A stretch of DNA of 64,000 nt from Bacteroidota bacterium (lineage in GTDB: Bacteria > Bacteroidota > Bacteroidia > NS11-12g > UBA955): contig JAGFIU010000048.1 in NCBI GenBank assembly GCA_024103355.1, positions 26,243 to 90,242 of the forward strand, in the 5' to 3' direction. This document shows, in pieces, positions 43,703-53,282 of this stretch (its first letter is position 1; the number at the start of each line of letters is the position of its first letter). The notes beneath the pieces are model-generated. The model was not told the DNA's origin. It worked only from the letters and a program-made list of their open reading frames with translations, and ran no database searches. The position numbers and the translations under genes are program-made.

Positions 43703-43736
43703 GGGTGTAATCATGATAAATTGTAATTTTACACCC
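43703..43736. terminator. Inverted repeat after murQ, possible terminator
   Basis: GGGTGTAA (43703-43710) pairs with TTACACCC (43729-43736) around an 18-base loop. The following sequence is only weakly T-rich. It could be a terminator for murQ or a control site for the next gene, which starts 22 bases later. Confidence 0.4.
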
Positions 43737-43757
43737 TATTTATAAAGAATTGAAGTT

Positions 43758-45833
43758 TTGACAAAAGCAAAGCGAGCCATATCATTGACAATTACCAAAG
43801 ACATTCTACTACAAGCCTACCAGTTGATGTGCCAAACTAAGGCAATGAACAAGATTTATGAGGAGAACAGGCAGATAACCACTTATGTACATTCAACCTC
43901 CAGAGGTCACGAAGCCATACAGTTGGCTGCGGGTTTCCTTTTGGAGCCCTTCGACTATGCTGCACCTTATTATCGGGATGAAGCAATGTTGCTGGCGATT
44001 GGAATGCGCCCTTATGAACTCATGTTGCAATTATTAGCAAAAAAAGATGACCCTTTTTCAGGAGGCAGAAGTTATTATTCTCATCCTTCTTTAAAGCGTG
44101 ATACTATGCCAAAAATTCCGCACCAATCCAGTGCAACAGGAATGCAAGCGATTCCTGCAACAGGAATGGCACATGGAATTAAATATAAAGAGCAAACAAC
44201 ACAACTCAAAGGTGGTGATATGCCTATTGTACTTTGTTCATTAGGTGATGGTTGTGTTACTGAAGGAGAGGTTTCAGAAGCAATGCAAATGGCCGTTCTC
44301 AAAGAATTACCTATAATCTATTTAGTACAAGATAACGATTGGGGTATTTCTGCTACCGGTGCTGAAATGAGAACAATGGATGCCTATGAGTTTGCTGCCG
44401 GTTTCAAAGGAATGAAAAGAGTTAAAACCGATGGCTCTGATTTTGTTCAATGTTATGAAGATATGAAGGATGCGGTGAATTGGGTAAGAAAGAATAGAAA
44501 ACCTCTTTTAATTCATGCTAAAGTTCCTTTGTTAGGGCATCATACGTCCGGAGTAAGAAGTGAATGGTATAGAGATGACTGGGCTGAGAACGAAAAAAGA
44601 GACCCATTTCCAAGGCTACTCAACACTTTGATGGAGCTTGGTGAAAATAAGGATACATTAGAAATTATTCGCAAAGAAGCAGAAGAGTTTATAAAAGAAG
44701 AGTTTGACAAAGCAGTGAATGCGCCCGACCCCGAACCACAATCTGTTTATGAACATGAATTTGCTCCAACTCCTATTACCGAAGAAAAAGGTGTCAGAGA
44801 GCCTTCCGGCAAAGATCCTATTGTAATGGTTGATGCTGCACTCTTTGCGTGCGATGAAATTTTGAAAAAACATCCCGAAGCACTTTTGTACGGCCAAGAT
44901 GTTGGAGGAAGACTCGGAGGTGTTTTTAGAGAGGCAGCTACATTAGCCCAGAAGCATGGAGAAGCTAGAGTTTTTAATACCCCGATTCAAGAGGCATATA
45001 TTGTTGGTTCTACGGTTGGAATGAGTGCTGTGGGACTCAAACCTATAGTTGAAATTCAGTTTGCAGACTATATTTGGCCTGGAGTCAATCAATTGGTTGA
45101 AGAACTTTCTAAATCTTGTTATTTGTCAATGGGTAAGTATCCTGTTGCGAGTGTAATTAGAATACCAACCGGTGCTTATGGTGGAGGAGGCCCTTATCAT
45201 TCAGGAACGGTTGAATCCAGTATTTTGCCTATTAAAGGTATAAAAGTAGTTTATCCAAGCAATGCTGCTGATATGAAAGGACTACTCAAAGCTGCATTTT
45301 ATGACCCAAATCCCGTTGTAATATTTGAACACAAGGGATTGTATTGGAGCAAAGTTCCCGGAACAAATGCTGCAAAAACTCCTGAACCCTCTGAGGATTA
45401 TATTATACCGTTGGGTAAAGGAAGGATTGTTTTGGAAGCAGGGGAGGATAATGTAAAAAATGGAGACTCTGTTGCTGTTATTACTTATGGTATGGGAGTT
45501 CACTGGGCTTTAAATGCTGCTAAGAATCTAAATAATAAAGTTGAGATTATTGACCTTAGAACACTCAATCCATTGGATGAAGAATTAATCTATAATACTA
45601 TTAAAAAACATGGGAAAGCCTTGGTATTAACCGAAGAAACTCAACGCAATTCTTTTGCCGAAGCAATTGCAGGAAGGGTTTCTGAGACCTGTTTCCAGTT
45701 TTTGGATGCACCAATTAAGGTACTTGGAGCGGCAAATCTGCCTGCTGTGGCTATGAACAAGAGATTGGAGGCTGAAATGTTACCCAATGCAGAAAAAGTA
45801 TTGAATGTTTTGAACGAATTGCTAAAGTATTAA
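43758..45833 (+). CDS. Fused alpha/beta E1 component of a 2-oxoacid dehydrogenase
   Basis: This 691-residue protein joins the E1 alpha subunit (about 1-330) to the beta subunit (about 350-691). These thiamine-diphosphate enzymes decarboxylate pyruvate or branched-chain 2-oxoacids. The ThDP motif is 'LGDGCVTEGEVSEAM' to 'VQDNDWGIS'. The beta half carries 'FNTPIQEAYIVGSTVGMSA' and 'TGAYGGGGPYHSGTVE'. It starts at a TTG (43758): an in-frame stop lies 15 bases upstream and no ATG precedes the conserved N-terminus. Branched-chain substrates are likely from the 'HSTSRGHEA' type, but pyruvate is not excluded. It shares its stop with mutS2. Confidence 0.88.
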   Translation: MTKAKRAISLTITKDILLQAYQLMCQTKAMNKIYEENRQITTYVHSTSRGHEAIQLAAGFLLEPFDYAAPYYRDEAMLLAIGMRPYELMLQLLAKKDDPFSGGRSYYSHPSLKRDTMPKIPHQSSATGMQAIPATGMAHGIKYKEQTTQLKGGDMPIVLCSLGDGCVTEGEVSEAMQMAVLKELPIIYLVQDNDWGISATGAEMRTMDAYEFAAGFKGMKRVKTDGSDFVQCYEDMKDAVNWVRKNRKPLLIHAKVPLLGHHTSGVRSEWYRDDWAENEKRDPFPRLLNTLMELGENKDTLEIIRKEAEEFIKEEFDKAVNAPDPEPQSVYEHEFAPTPITEEKGVREPSGKDPIVMVDAALFACDEILKKHPEALLYGQDVGGRLGGVFREAATLAQKHGEARVFNTPIQEAYIVGSTVGMSAVGLKPIVEIQFADYIWPGVNQLVEELSKSCYLSMGKYPVASVIRIPTGAYGGGGPYHSGTVESSILPIKGIKVVYPSNAADMKGLLKAAFYDPNPVVIFEHKGLYWSKVPGTNAAKTPEPSEDYIIPLGKGRIVLEAGEDNVKNGDSVAVITYGMGVHWALNAAKNLNNKVEIIDLRTLNPLDEELIYNTIKKHGKALVLTEETQRNSFAEAIAGRVSETCFQFLDAPIKVLGAANLPAVAMNKRLEAEMLPNAEKVLNVLNELLKY

Positions 45834-48244
45834 ATCAATTCAACCAAAGTAGCGCCTTCGCCACCTCTGTCCTCGTGCTCAAACTTCCACTCTTTAACAT
45901 GAGGGTTGGTTTTTAGAAAATCAATGATGAATTTTTTAAGAATACCTTCTCCTTTTCCATGCAGAATCTTAAGATGAAAAGCACCAATCAGATATGCATC
46001 ATCAAGCCATTTTTCAACTTTAAGCAAGGCAACATCGGCTCTTTCTCCTCGTAAATCTAGCGTATGGCTGAAACTACTTTGTTTCTCCATGATTTCATTT
46101 GAATAATGAGATACAGATTTTTGAGTCTCTTTTTTTGCTTTGCTTTGATTTTTTAATTTGTTTAATCTTTTAATATCAATCGTAGAACGAAGCTCTCCAA
46201 GCAGAATGGTAGCTTTGTTTTTATTTATTTCAACGATTTCGCCAATTTGTTCTGAGTCTTTTAGTTTGACAAAATCTCCTATTGATAAAACTGCATCAGG
46301 GATAATCTCTTCATTGACTTTTTGCTCTGTGACCTTCCCTTGATTTTTTTCACCTTTCTTAATTTGTTCCGATAGTTTGTTAATCTGCTTGTTGAAATTA
46401 GAAATCTCATGTTTTTCTAACCCTTTTTTAGAGTCTGTTTTTTTAATTTTCTTAAGAAGAAGATTTGCTTCCATCAATGTTTCAGATGCTTTTTCTCTCG
46501 CAGATTTTAGAATCAAATTTTTACTTTCTTGGAGTTGTTTTTTTAATGTTTCATATTCCTTGAGCAGTTTGTCTAAATGTGCTCCTTTTTGTGCAACTTT
46601 CTTTTGAGCTTCTTCTAATTCGTAAGAAAGTTTCTCAATTCTGAGATTCAATTCTTCATATTCAAGGGTTTTGCTCTCTTTCATTTTTAATCGAATGTTA
46701 TTGAGCAAATCACCGGGAAGTTTAAGGCTTTGAGCCAATTCAAATGCAAAAGAGCTTCCGGGTCTGCCTACAACAAGCCTGTACAATGGTTTCAGATGTA
46801 CGGGGTCGTATTGCATTGAGGCATTGATAAGATTGGGTGTGTGTTCCGGAAGTTTTTTCAGATTACCTAAATGTGAAGAAATTATACCTGAAGCCTTGGT
46901 TTTACAGAGCATTTCTAACATTGCTTCGGCAATTGGGGATGCTAATTCAGGGTCTGTGCCACTTCCGAGTTCATCAATGGTCAGGAATGTTTTTGAGTCT
47001 GCATTTTCAAGAATATATTTCATGTGCACCAAATGAGCACTATATGTGCTGAGAGCATTTTCAATCGATTGATTGTCAGAAAATTCGGCAAATATTTTTT
47101 CAAAAACATACATTTCGGAAGTGGGAGATGCGGTGATTCCAAGTCCGCTTTGAAACATTACTTGTAACAGAACAGCGGTTTTGAGTAATACTGATTTTCC
47201 ACCTGCATTAGGTCCTGAAATCAACATTACAGAGTGTTCTTTATTTAGCAGAACTGAGTTTTTGACCAAAGTGTCTTGATTATCTTCTTTTCTTGCATTA
47301 AGTAACAGCAATGGATGTATGGCGTTTTGCAAGTTCAATAATGGTTGTTCCGCAAATTCGGGGAAGTTGCCGCCTAACAGATTATTTAATTTTGCTTTTG
47401 CTCTGTAAAAATCCAATCTTTCCCACATTCCCAATAGCAATTCAATGTCATTCATCGAGTCTGTGAGTAAAGCCCCGGCATGCCTTAGAATTCGCTCAAT
47501 TTCCTTTTTTCTTGAAAGATATAATTCCCTGAGACGGTTATTTTCTTCAAAACATTCAATGGGTTCAATATATAGAAACTTGCCGCTTGCCGAATCATCA
47601 TGCACAAAGCCTTTGATTTTCTTTTTGTATTCGGCAATAATTGGAATTACCAACCTGTCATTGCGGATGGTTATTTCTGTATCACCTGCCCAGCCGTTTT
47701 TCTTTGCAACATCAAATCGGTTATTTAGCAATTTACGAATTTCTTTTTCTTTAAGAATGATTCCAACTGAAATTCTTTTTAGTTCCGGACTTGAATCTGG
47801 TGTAATATTGCCTTCTTCATCAAGAATCTTATTAAGAAATTCAAAGAGGATTTGTGGAATAGTTACGGGTTGTATTGTATGAGACAACGTAGGGAAGGAT
47901 GTTTTTATATCATCAAAAAATGAGAATAAAAGAGAGGTGTCAAGCAGTATTTTCTTGATTTTAAACAATAGAGAAGTTTGAGGAATGCTGCCGAGTTTGA
48001 TGGTTTCCTTGAGTTCTGTCCGGATTTCATCAATCACAACAAGTTCGGGCATTGCAAATGACTTCATAACCCTCTGCACCTCGCTTACTTGTTGAAGTGT
48101 ATGTTCAACCGTTTGCTTTTTTGATGATGGTACTAAGGTGAGAGAGCGATTCTTAGCATAATGAGTTTGTGAAAAATCTGCCAATATTGCCTTAATCTCA
48201 TCAAACCCAATGATTGAACTGATATTATTAGGATACAGATTCAT
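45830..48244 (-). CDS. mutS2: MutS2 family protein with Smr endonuclease domain
   Basis: MutS2 suppresses homologous recombination and, in some bacteria, rescues collided ribosomes. The 804-residue protein has the MutS core and ATPase ('LISGPNAGGKSVLLKT' Walker A, then 'FLTIDELGSGTDPELA'). A long coiled coil follows (about 520-640, Lys/Glu-rich), then a KOW-like segment and a C-terminal Smr domain with 'TLDLRGERADVALLKVE' and 'LKILHGKGEGILKKFI'. Its stop overlaps the stop of the convergent E1 gene in a shared TTAA. Its start overlaps the DUF4296 stop by 4 bases. Confidence 0.94.
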   Translation of the reverse strand: MNLYPNNISSIIGFDEIKAILADFSQTHYAKNRSLTLVPSSKKQTVEHTLQQVSEVQRVMKSFAMPELVVIDEIRTELKETIKLGSIPQTSLLFKIKKILLDTSLLFSFFDDIKTSFPTLSHTIQPVTIPQILFEFLNKILDEEGNITPDSSPELKRISVGIILKEKEIRKLLNNRFDVAKKNGWAGDTEITIRNDRLVIPIIAEYKKKIKGFVHDDSASGKFLYIEPIECFEENNRLRELYLSRKKEIERILRHAGALLTDSMNDIELLLGMWERLDFYRAKAKLNNLLGGNFPEFAEQPLLNLQNAIHPLLLLNARKEDNQDTLVKNSVLLNKEHSVMLISGPNAGGKSVLLKTAVLLQVMFQSGLGITASPTSEMYVFEKIFAEFSDNQSIENALSTYSAHLVHMKYILENADSKTFLTIDELGSGTDPELASPIAEAMLEMLCKTKASGIISSHLGNLKKLPEHTPNLINASMQYDPVHLKPLYRLVVGRPGSSFAFELAQSLKLPGDLLNNIRLKMKESKTLEYEELNLRIEKLSYELEEAQKKVAQKGAHLDKLLKEYETLKKQLQESKNLILKSAREKASETLMEANLLLKKIKKTDSKKGLEKHEISNFNKQINKLSEQIKKGEKNQGKVTEQKVNEEIIPDAVLSIGDFVKLKDSEQIGEIVEINKNKATILLGELRSTIDIKRLNKLKNQSKAKKETQKSVSHYSNEIMEKQSSFSHTLDLRGERADVALLKVEKWLDDAYLIGAFHLKILHGKGEGILKKFIIDFLKTNPHVKEWKFEHEDRGGEGATLVELI

Positions 48245-48768
48245 TTTTTTGAAACCTGAATATCTTCATGTGTGAGGATTTCTAGGGTCTTTTCTAAAAT
48301 GGGTTGAAATAAATCGGGGTTTTGAGAGTAATAATCCAGACTTTCCTCAAACTGCGGTCTTGTTACATGATATTTATTAAATATAAAGTCATAGTCAGCA
48401 CCTACATTCCCTTTGTACTCTCTTTTTGAAATAACAGTAGGCTTGTATTCTGAAACTTTATTCTCGCCAAGTTTTTCTTTAATTTTATTAGTAATCCCTA
48501 CAATACTTTTGCTCGGGGAGTCAGCTGTATCCAGCACAACTGTTTTTTGGGATTCTGACGCTTCTCTTGGTGCAACTCCTAATTGATAAGCTGCATCAAT
48601 TATTTTTAATTCAGCGATGATATGACTGAATGTGCCGGATTCAATTATATTCTGAGGTTTATTCTTTGATGAATTTGAACAGCCCATGACAAAAAGAAAA
48701 CCAAGTAATACTGATATTCTTAGTGTGATAATCGGACTATTACAATGATTTCTTTTATTCATCAACAC
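48241..48768 (-). CDS. DUF4296 lipoprotein
   Basis: This 175-residue protein has a lipoprotein signal ending 'VMGCSNSS' (Cys30). The C-terminal half carries the DUF4296 pattern: 'DFIFNKYHVTRPQFEESL' followed by 'YYSQNPDLFQPILEKTL'. It is a Bacteroidota family of unknown function. It overlaps mutS2 by 4 bases and follows yidC by 7 bases, so all three are probably cotranscribed. An ATG at the third codon is also usable. Confidence 0.8.
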   Translation of the reverse strand: MLMNKRNHCNSPIITLRISVLLGFLFVMGCSNSSKNKPQNIIESGTFSHIIAELKIIDAAYQLGVAPREASESQKTVVLDTADSPSKSIVGITNKIKEKLGENKVSEYKPTVISKREYKGNVGADYDFIFNKYHVTRPQFEESLDYYSQNPDLFQPILEKTLEILTHEDIQVSKK

Positions 48769-48775
48769 TTTTAAC

Positions 48776-50614
48776 CTATTTTCTTTTACCGGTATAAGGG
48801 TCTATTCCTCTTTTCTTTGCATAATCCTCCAATCTTTTTTGGAACGAACTCTTTTTGAGATTTACCTTTTTTTTCTTGCTTTCAGCAATTTGTTTATGCA
48901 ACTTATCTTCATCTACAAATCGTTTAAAAATAGCTTGTTGACCAAATGTTATCATGTTAGCAAGAAAATAATAATAGCTCAATGCCGCAGGATAATTATT
49001 AAAGAACCCTAAAAACATTATTGGCATCACATAAGAAATGATTTTCATCTGAGTTCCTGCTGCAGTCAGTTGATTGTTAAGCCTTGTATAGATGATTGTA
49101 GAAGCAGTCATCAGGAGTGTAAACAAACTCACGTGGTCTCCATAGAAAGGTAGTGAAAAACCTCCGGGAAAATTAAAGATTGAATCATATCTGGATAAAT
49201 CGGATGCCCATAAGAAGGGTTGTTGTCGTAATTCAAAAGAAGATGGGAAGAATGTAAACATTGCAATCAAAATAGGGAACTGCAACACCATTGGTAGACA
49301 TCCGCCCATTGGACTTACCCCGGCTTTTTTATACAAACTCATCGTCTCCATTTGTACTTTTGCCATATCTCCTTTGTTTTTTTCTTTGATTTCATCAAGC
49401 TCAGGTTTGAGTAAACGCATCTTAGCTGTAGAAAGATATGATTTGTATACTAAGGGTAAGAGCAACATTTTTATAAAGATAGTAAGTAGTAGGATAATTA
49501 TACCATAATTATTGATGTACTTGCTTAGAAAATTAAAAGTAGGTATTACTAAAAAACTGTTTACCCAACGGAATAAGGTCCATCCCAGCGGGATAATATC
49601 CTCTAGTTCAATTTCTTCTTTCTTTAATGTTTTATAATGATTAGGTCCAAAATAGTATCTTAGGTTGAATACTTCATTACTCCTATTCTCAAATGGTAGG
49701 TCTAATTGTGCCTTATAGTGCTTAATATCATCCAGTTGGTTCTTTGCAGAATCAACAGTAATTTCTCCATCTTTAAGAAACCCTTCTTTTAATATTACTG
49801 TTGTATTAAAGAATTGTTGAGTAAATGAAACCCATTGAACTTGAGCTTTTAAGGTTTCTGATTTATACTTAGTTTCACTAATATAGTCAGGCTTTTCATC
49901 AAGATAACGATAATAGATAGTTGATTTAGTTCTCTCAGTCTCTGCTTTTAATTCTTGTTTAGGTACCTCCACCTCTCTATAGTATGTTAATAAGGAATTA
50001 GGTTGAATATACTGTTCCATATTAACCATAGAAAATTGTTGGTTGACACCATAGCCTTTATCATCTAGCTTATAACTTGTCTCAATATATGAATCTGCAT
50101 CAAAATTAAGTTTGAATGTCAGGCTGCTTTTGTCGCTCTTAACGAGATCCCAATAAACTTTGTTGGTGTAAAAGGCATCGTTCTTGGTGTTAAATACAAA
50201 GTAATCATTAGCGTCATTTTTATCAAATAAAATGAGTTCGCGGTTCTGCGAGGTGTCGGCACGTAAGTATTTTAAAAGATGCGCTTTATTTACTCGTGCA
50301 CCCTTGTTGGATATGGTTATTTCCACATCTTCATTTTTCAGGGTAAATTCTTTCTCCTCTCCGAAGAATTTTTGAGAAATTTCGCCAAAACGAGCTTGAA
50401 GAGCTTGGGAGTCGAGTGTAGCTACTTTAACAATTGTATCTAGTGAAGCCATTTTTGATTTGGCTTCTATCTCTTGTTGAATTTTGACTGCTGCAATAGA
50501 ATCGCTTATATGCTTCCGTTCTGCTATTTGCTCAGCGCTGGGTTGATTAAGGTATGAGTAACCAATGAGAATGCCTAAAATGAGAAGTAATCCAATAATC
50601 GAGTTTCTGTCCAT
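48776..50614 (-). CDS. yidC: Membrane protein insertase YidC
   Basis: YidC inserts and folds inner-membrane proteins, alone or with SecYEG. Started at 50614 ('MDRNSIIGLLL') it has 612 residues: an N-terminal membrane helix, a large periplasmic beta domain (about 45-340), and the conserved C-terminal core. The core shows 'NYGIIILLLTIFIKMLLLPL' in part, the hydrophilic-groove region and 'YKKAGVSPMGGCLPMVLQ'. The C-terminal tail is Lys-rich ('SKKKKVNLKKSSF'), which may help contact ribosomes. The frame is open 11 codons further up, but a promoter element sits at 50634-50641. Confidence 0.95.
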   Translation of the reverse strand: MDRNSIIGLLLILGILIGYSYLNQPSAEQIAERKHISDSIAAVKIQQEIEAKSKMASLDTIVKVATLDSQALQARFGEISQKFFGEEKEFTLKNEDVEITISNKGARVNKAHLLKYLRADTSQNRELILFDKNDANDYFVFNTKNDAFYTNKVYWDLVKSDKSSLTFKLNFDADSYIETSYKLDDKGYGVNQQFSMVNMEQYIQPNSLLTYYREVEVPKQELKAETERTKSTIYYRYLDEKPDYISETKYKSETLKAQVQWVSFTQQFFNTTVILKEGFLKDGEITVDSAKNQLDDIKHYKAQLDLPFENRSNEVFNLRYYFGPNHYKTLKKEEIELEDIIPLGWTLFRWVNSFLVIPTFNFLSKYINNYGIIILLLTIFIKMLLLPLVYKSYLSTAKMRLLKPELDEIKEKNKGDMAKVQMETMSLYKKAGVSPMGGCLPMVLQFPILIAMFTFFPSSFELRQQPFLWASDLSRYDSIFNFPGGFSLPFYGDHVSLFTLLMTASTIIYTRLNNQLTAAGTQMKIISYVMPIMFLGFFNNYPAALSYYYFLANMITFGQQAIFKRFVDEDKLHKQIAESKKKKVNLKKSSFQKRLEDYAKKRGIDPYTGKRK

Positions 50615-50633
50615 CTGTTTTTTTTCGAGGGCG

Positions 50634-50641
50634 CAAAGGTA
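50634..50641 (-). promoter_or_regulatory. -7 promoter element for yidC
   Basis: On the minus strand TACCTTTG followed by C matches TAnnTTTG, 19 bases before the chosen ATG. No TTG is found at -33. Confidence 0.45.
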
Positions 50642-50868
50642 ATACAATTCATGATGAATTTGAGTTTCTTATCAGATTAGAAGTAGAGTATGTCCCGATT
50701 AATTACTTTGTGAAAGAAGTTTAATTTGTTGCCAACTTCAGAGTTGATTTATAAAATACAATATTATTTATTAACTTGTTGATTCTTAATTTGTTATCTT
50801 TATTGTTTGTTTATTCTTACGTTATAGACTATAAGTGCAATTTACTTTTTCATTCAAGTATAATTAAC

Positions 50869-50876
50869 TACTTTTG
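50869..50876 (+). promoter_or_regulatory. -7 promoter element for the SPT-like gene
   Basis: TACTTTTG followed by C matches TAnnTTTG, 25 bases before the ATG at 50902. At the -33 distance the sequence is TTT. The 287 bases between yidC and this gene hold nothing else that I can identify. Confidence 0.45.
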
Positions 50877-50901
50877 CACCACAAAAAAATCAAAGCATAA
50901 A

Positions 50902-52158
50902 ATGGCAGATATATTTAAAAGATTGCAAGAAAATATGGGTCCTTTAGGACACTATCACAAAGAAGCACATGGTTATTTCACATTCCCAAAATTAGAAGGT
51001 GAAATTTCAAACCGCATGGTTTTTAGAGGAAAGAAGTTATTGATTTGGAGTTTGAACAATTATTTGGGATTGGCAAATTTGCCGGAGGTCAGAAAAGCGG
51101 ATGCAGATTCTGCAAAAGAATATGGACTTGCGCTACCAATGGGTGCCAGAATGATGAGTGGTAATTCCGATAATCATGAGCTATTGGAGAAGAATCTTGC
51201 TGAATTTGTACATAAAGAGGATTGTTTTCTCTTAAACTATGGTTATCAGGGTGTTGTTTCAATTATTGATGCTCTTGTAGGACGTCATGATGTCATTGTT
51301 TATGATGCTGAAGCGCATGCATGTATTATAGATGGTGTACGATTACATGCAGGAAAAAGATTTGTTTATAGTCATAACGATATTGAGAGCCTTGAAAAAC
51401 AATTAGGTCATGCTCAAAAAGTGATAGAACAAACCGGAGGCGGAATCCTCGTTATCACCGAAGGGGTGTTTGGGATGAGTGGAAATCAAGGAAAACTAAA
51501 AGAAATTGTTGACTTAAAGAAAAAATTTGAATTCAGACTGCTTGTTGATGATGCTCACGGATTTGGCACTATGGGTAAGACTGGTGCCGGAACAGGTGAG
51601 CAACAGGGCGTTCAGAATGGAATTGATTTGTATTTTTCAACTTTTGCAAAATCAATTGCTTTGATTGGTGCTTTTGTTGCCGGTGAAAAACCGGTTATCG
51701 ATTATTTGAGATACAATATGCGTTCTCAAATTTTTGCAAAATCACTTCCCATGCCTATTGTTGTATCTGCTCTCAAAAGACTTGAACTACTTAAGAATGA
51801 GCCGCAACATAAAGAGAAATTATGGACTATTGTCAATGCTTTGCAAAAAGGATTGGTTAATGCAGGATTCAATATAGGAACAACGACAACCCCTGTTACT
51901 CCGGTTATTCTTAACGGAACAGTCGAGGAGGCTACTTATCTGACATTAGATTTGAGAGAAAACTTCAATATTTTCTGTTCAATTGTTGTATATCCTGTTG
52001 TTCCAAAAGGTGTTATACTTCTTAGATTAATTCCAACTGCTGCACACACGTTGGAAGATGTTGAAGAAACCATTGCTGCATTTACCGAAGTTCAAAAAAG
52101 ACTGAAAGCCGGTAAGTATGCAGGAAAAAGTCAAATTGCACAAGTTGCAGATTTGTAA
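50902..52158 (+). CDS. Serine palmitoyltransferase-like alpha-oxoamine synthase
   Basis: This 418-residue PLP enzyme condenses an amino acid with an acyl-CoA. PLP contacts are 'VDDAHGFGTMG' (Asp217, His219) and Lys250 in 'STFAKSIALIGAF'. It most resembles Bacteroidota serine palmitoyltransferases, which make 3-ketosphinganine for sphingolipids; 2-amino-3-ketobutyrate CoA ligase is the alternative. I use the ATG at 50902 because it follows a promoter element and matches the family N-terminus; the frame is open 42 codons further up but reads as non-family sequence. The next gene starts 20 bases later. Confidence 0.85.
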   Translation: MADIFKRLQENMGPLGHYHKEAHGYFTFPKLEGEISNRMVFRGKKLLIWSLNNYLGLANLPEVRKADADSAKEYGLALPMGARMMSGNSDNHELLEKNLAEFVHKEDCFLLNYGYQGVVSIIDALVGRHDVIVYDAEAHACIIDGVRLHAGKRFVYSHNDIESLEKQLGHAQKVIEQTGGGILVITEGVFGMSGNQGKLKEIVDLKKKFEFRLLVDDAHGFGTMGKTGAGTGEQQGVQNGIDLYFSTFAKSIALIGAFVAGEKPVIDYLRYNMRSQIFAKSLPMPIVVSALKRLELLKNEPQHKEKLWTIVNALQKGLVNAGFNIGTTTTPVTPVILNGTVEEATYLTLDLRENFNIFCSIVVYPVVPKGVILLRLIPTAAHTLEDVEETIAAFTEVQKRLKAGKYAGKSQIAQVADL

Positions 52159-52174
52159 GTTTTCTATATATTTG
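52145..52174 (+). promoter_or_regulatory. Internal promoter candidate for the HU/SPOR gene
   Basis: TTG at 52145-52147, 19 bases, then TATATTTG at 52167-52174, a full fit to the phylum consensus. It lies inside the end of the SPT-like gene, 4 bases before the next ATG, so the transcript would be leaderless or nearly so. Confidence 0.4.
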
Positions 52175-52178
52175 CTTT

Positions 52179-53279
52179 ATGATAAATCCGGAAAATAATA
52201 TTCAAAGTCTTCTTTACGATAATGATTGTGTCATTATCCCCGACTTTGGCGGTTTTATCAGAAGAGAAAACCCCACAGTATTAGACAAGTTCTCTAATAC
52301 AATCAAACCCAAAGGTTCAACCTTGTTTTTTAATGCAGTATTGCAGCAAAATGACGGATTGCTGGCAAATCATATTGCTGATGAAAAGTCAGTTTCTTAT
52401 CAAGAAGCTCTCGAACTCCTGAGTCAATGGGTTAAAGAGACTGAAAAAGAAATTACATTGAACGGTAAATTTAAATTGGGTAGTTTAGGTACTTTCTTTG
52501 TAAATGCAGAAGGGAAAAAATGGTTTTCACCAACCCCATCTCTTAATTTTTCAAAAAATACCTTTGGACTAGAAACCATCATTGCCAAAGCTATTATTAG
52601 CGATATTGAACAAATTAATGAGAAGGAGCAGATACAAAAGGAAAGATTTGAAGAACAGTTAGCCAATTCTCCCCTAAAATTTGAAAAAACAAAAAAATCC
52701 AGATTAACGCTCAAGATTGCTGCTTCACTTATCCTATTGTTGGGTGTGGGTTCAGTTTTATATTTTACTGTATTGGAAAATGGTCGTTTTAATGTTTTTC
52801 AGCAAGCACAGATAATCCCATTATCGGATACCCCTCCCGTAGTTAGAGAGAAAATTTCTATAAATCCTGAAACTATAGAAACACAACAATATGCAGACAC
52901 TTTTGGAACTAATAATGAAGCCATAGATTCTTCAGAAAACTTATTACAAGAGCAGAATGACGAAATTAATTCAGACATAATAGTACCTGAACCGGATGTA
53001 CGAAATACTGTACAGCTCGAGACAAATGATGTAGATGAAAAAATTGGAGAGGAGGGTATTTACACTATTTTGGCAGGTGCATTTTTGCATGCAGATAACG
53101 CACAAAGAAGAGTGAGATTTTTAAGAGAAAACGGACTCGATGTCTATCCTGTAAAGCCTGATAATAGTAGACTTACAAGGATACAGTGCGGTAGATTTTC
53201 ATCCCAAGAGGAAGCAGAAGTGCATTTGTTAGAAGTTCAAAAAATAATACCCCAAGCACATATCACATCATTTAAATAA
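52179..53279 (+). CDS. HU-CCDC81 and SPOR domain protein
   Basis: This 366-residue protein joins three parts. The N-terminal 140 residues show two HU-like halves of the bacterial CCDC81 kind ('YDNDCVIIPDFGGFIRREN' and 'GKFKLGSLGTFFVNAEG'). A single membrane helix lies near 177-197. The C-terminal 75 residues form a SPOR domain ('YTILAGAFLHADNAQRRVRF' in part), which binds denuded glycan at the septum. The layout implies a cytoplasmic HU-like part facing DNA or protein and a periplasmic SPOR part. It is 3 bases before the tolQ-like gene, so a link to envelope constriction is plausible. Confidence 0.88.
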   Translation: MINPENNIQSLLYDNDCVIIPDFGGFIRRENPTVLDKFSNTIKPKGSTLFFNAVLQQNDGLLANHIADEKSVSYQEALELLSQWVKETEKEITLNGKFKLGSLGTFFVNAEGKKWFSPTPSLNFSKNTFGLETIIAKAIISDIEQINEKEQIQKERFEEQLANSPLKFEKTKKSRLTLKIAASLILLLGVGSVLYFTVLENGRFNVFQQAQIIPLSDTPPVVREKISINPETIETQQYADTFGTNNEAIDSSENLLQEQNDEINSDIIVPEPDVRNTVQLETNDVDEKIGEEGIYTILAGAFLHADNAQRRVRFLRENGLDVYPVKPDNSRLTRIQCGRFSSQEEAEVHLLEVQKIIPQAHITSFK

Positions 53280-53282
53280 AAC

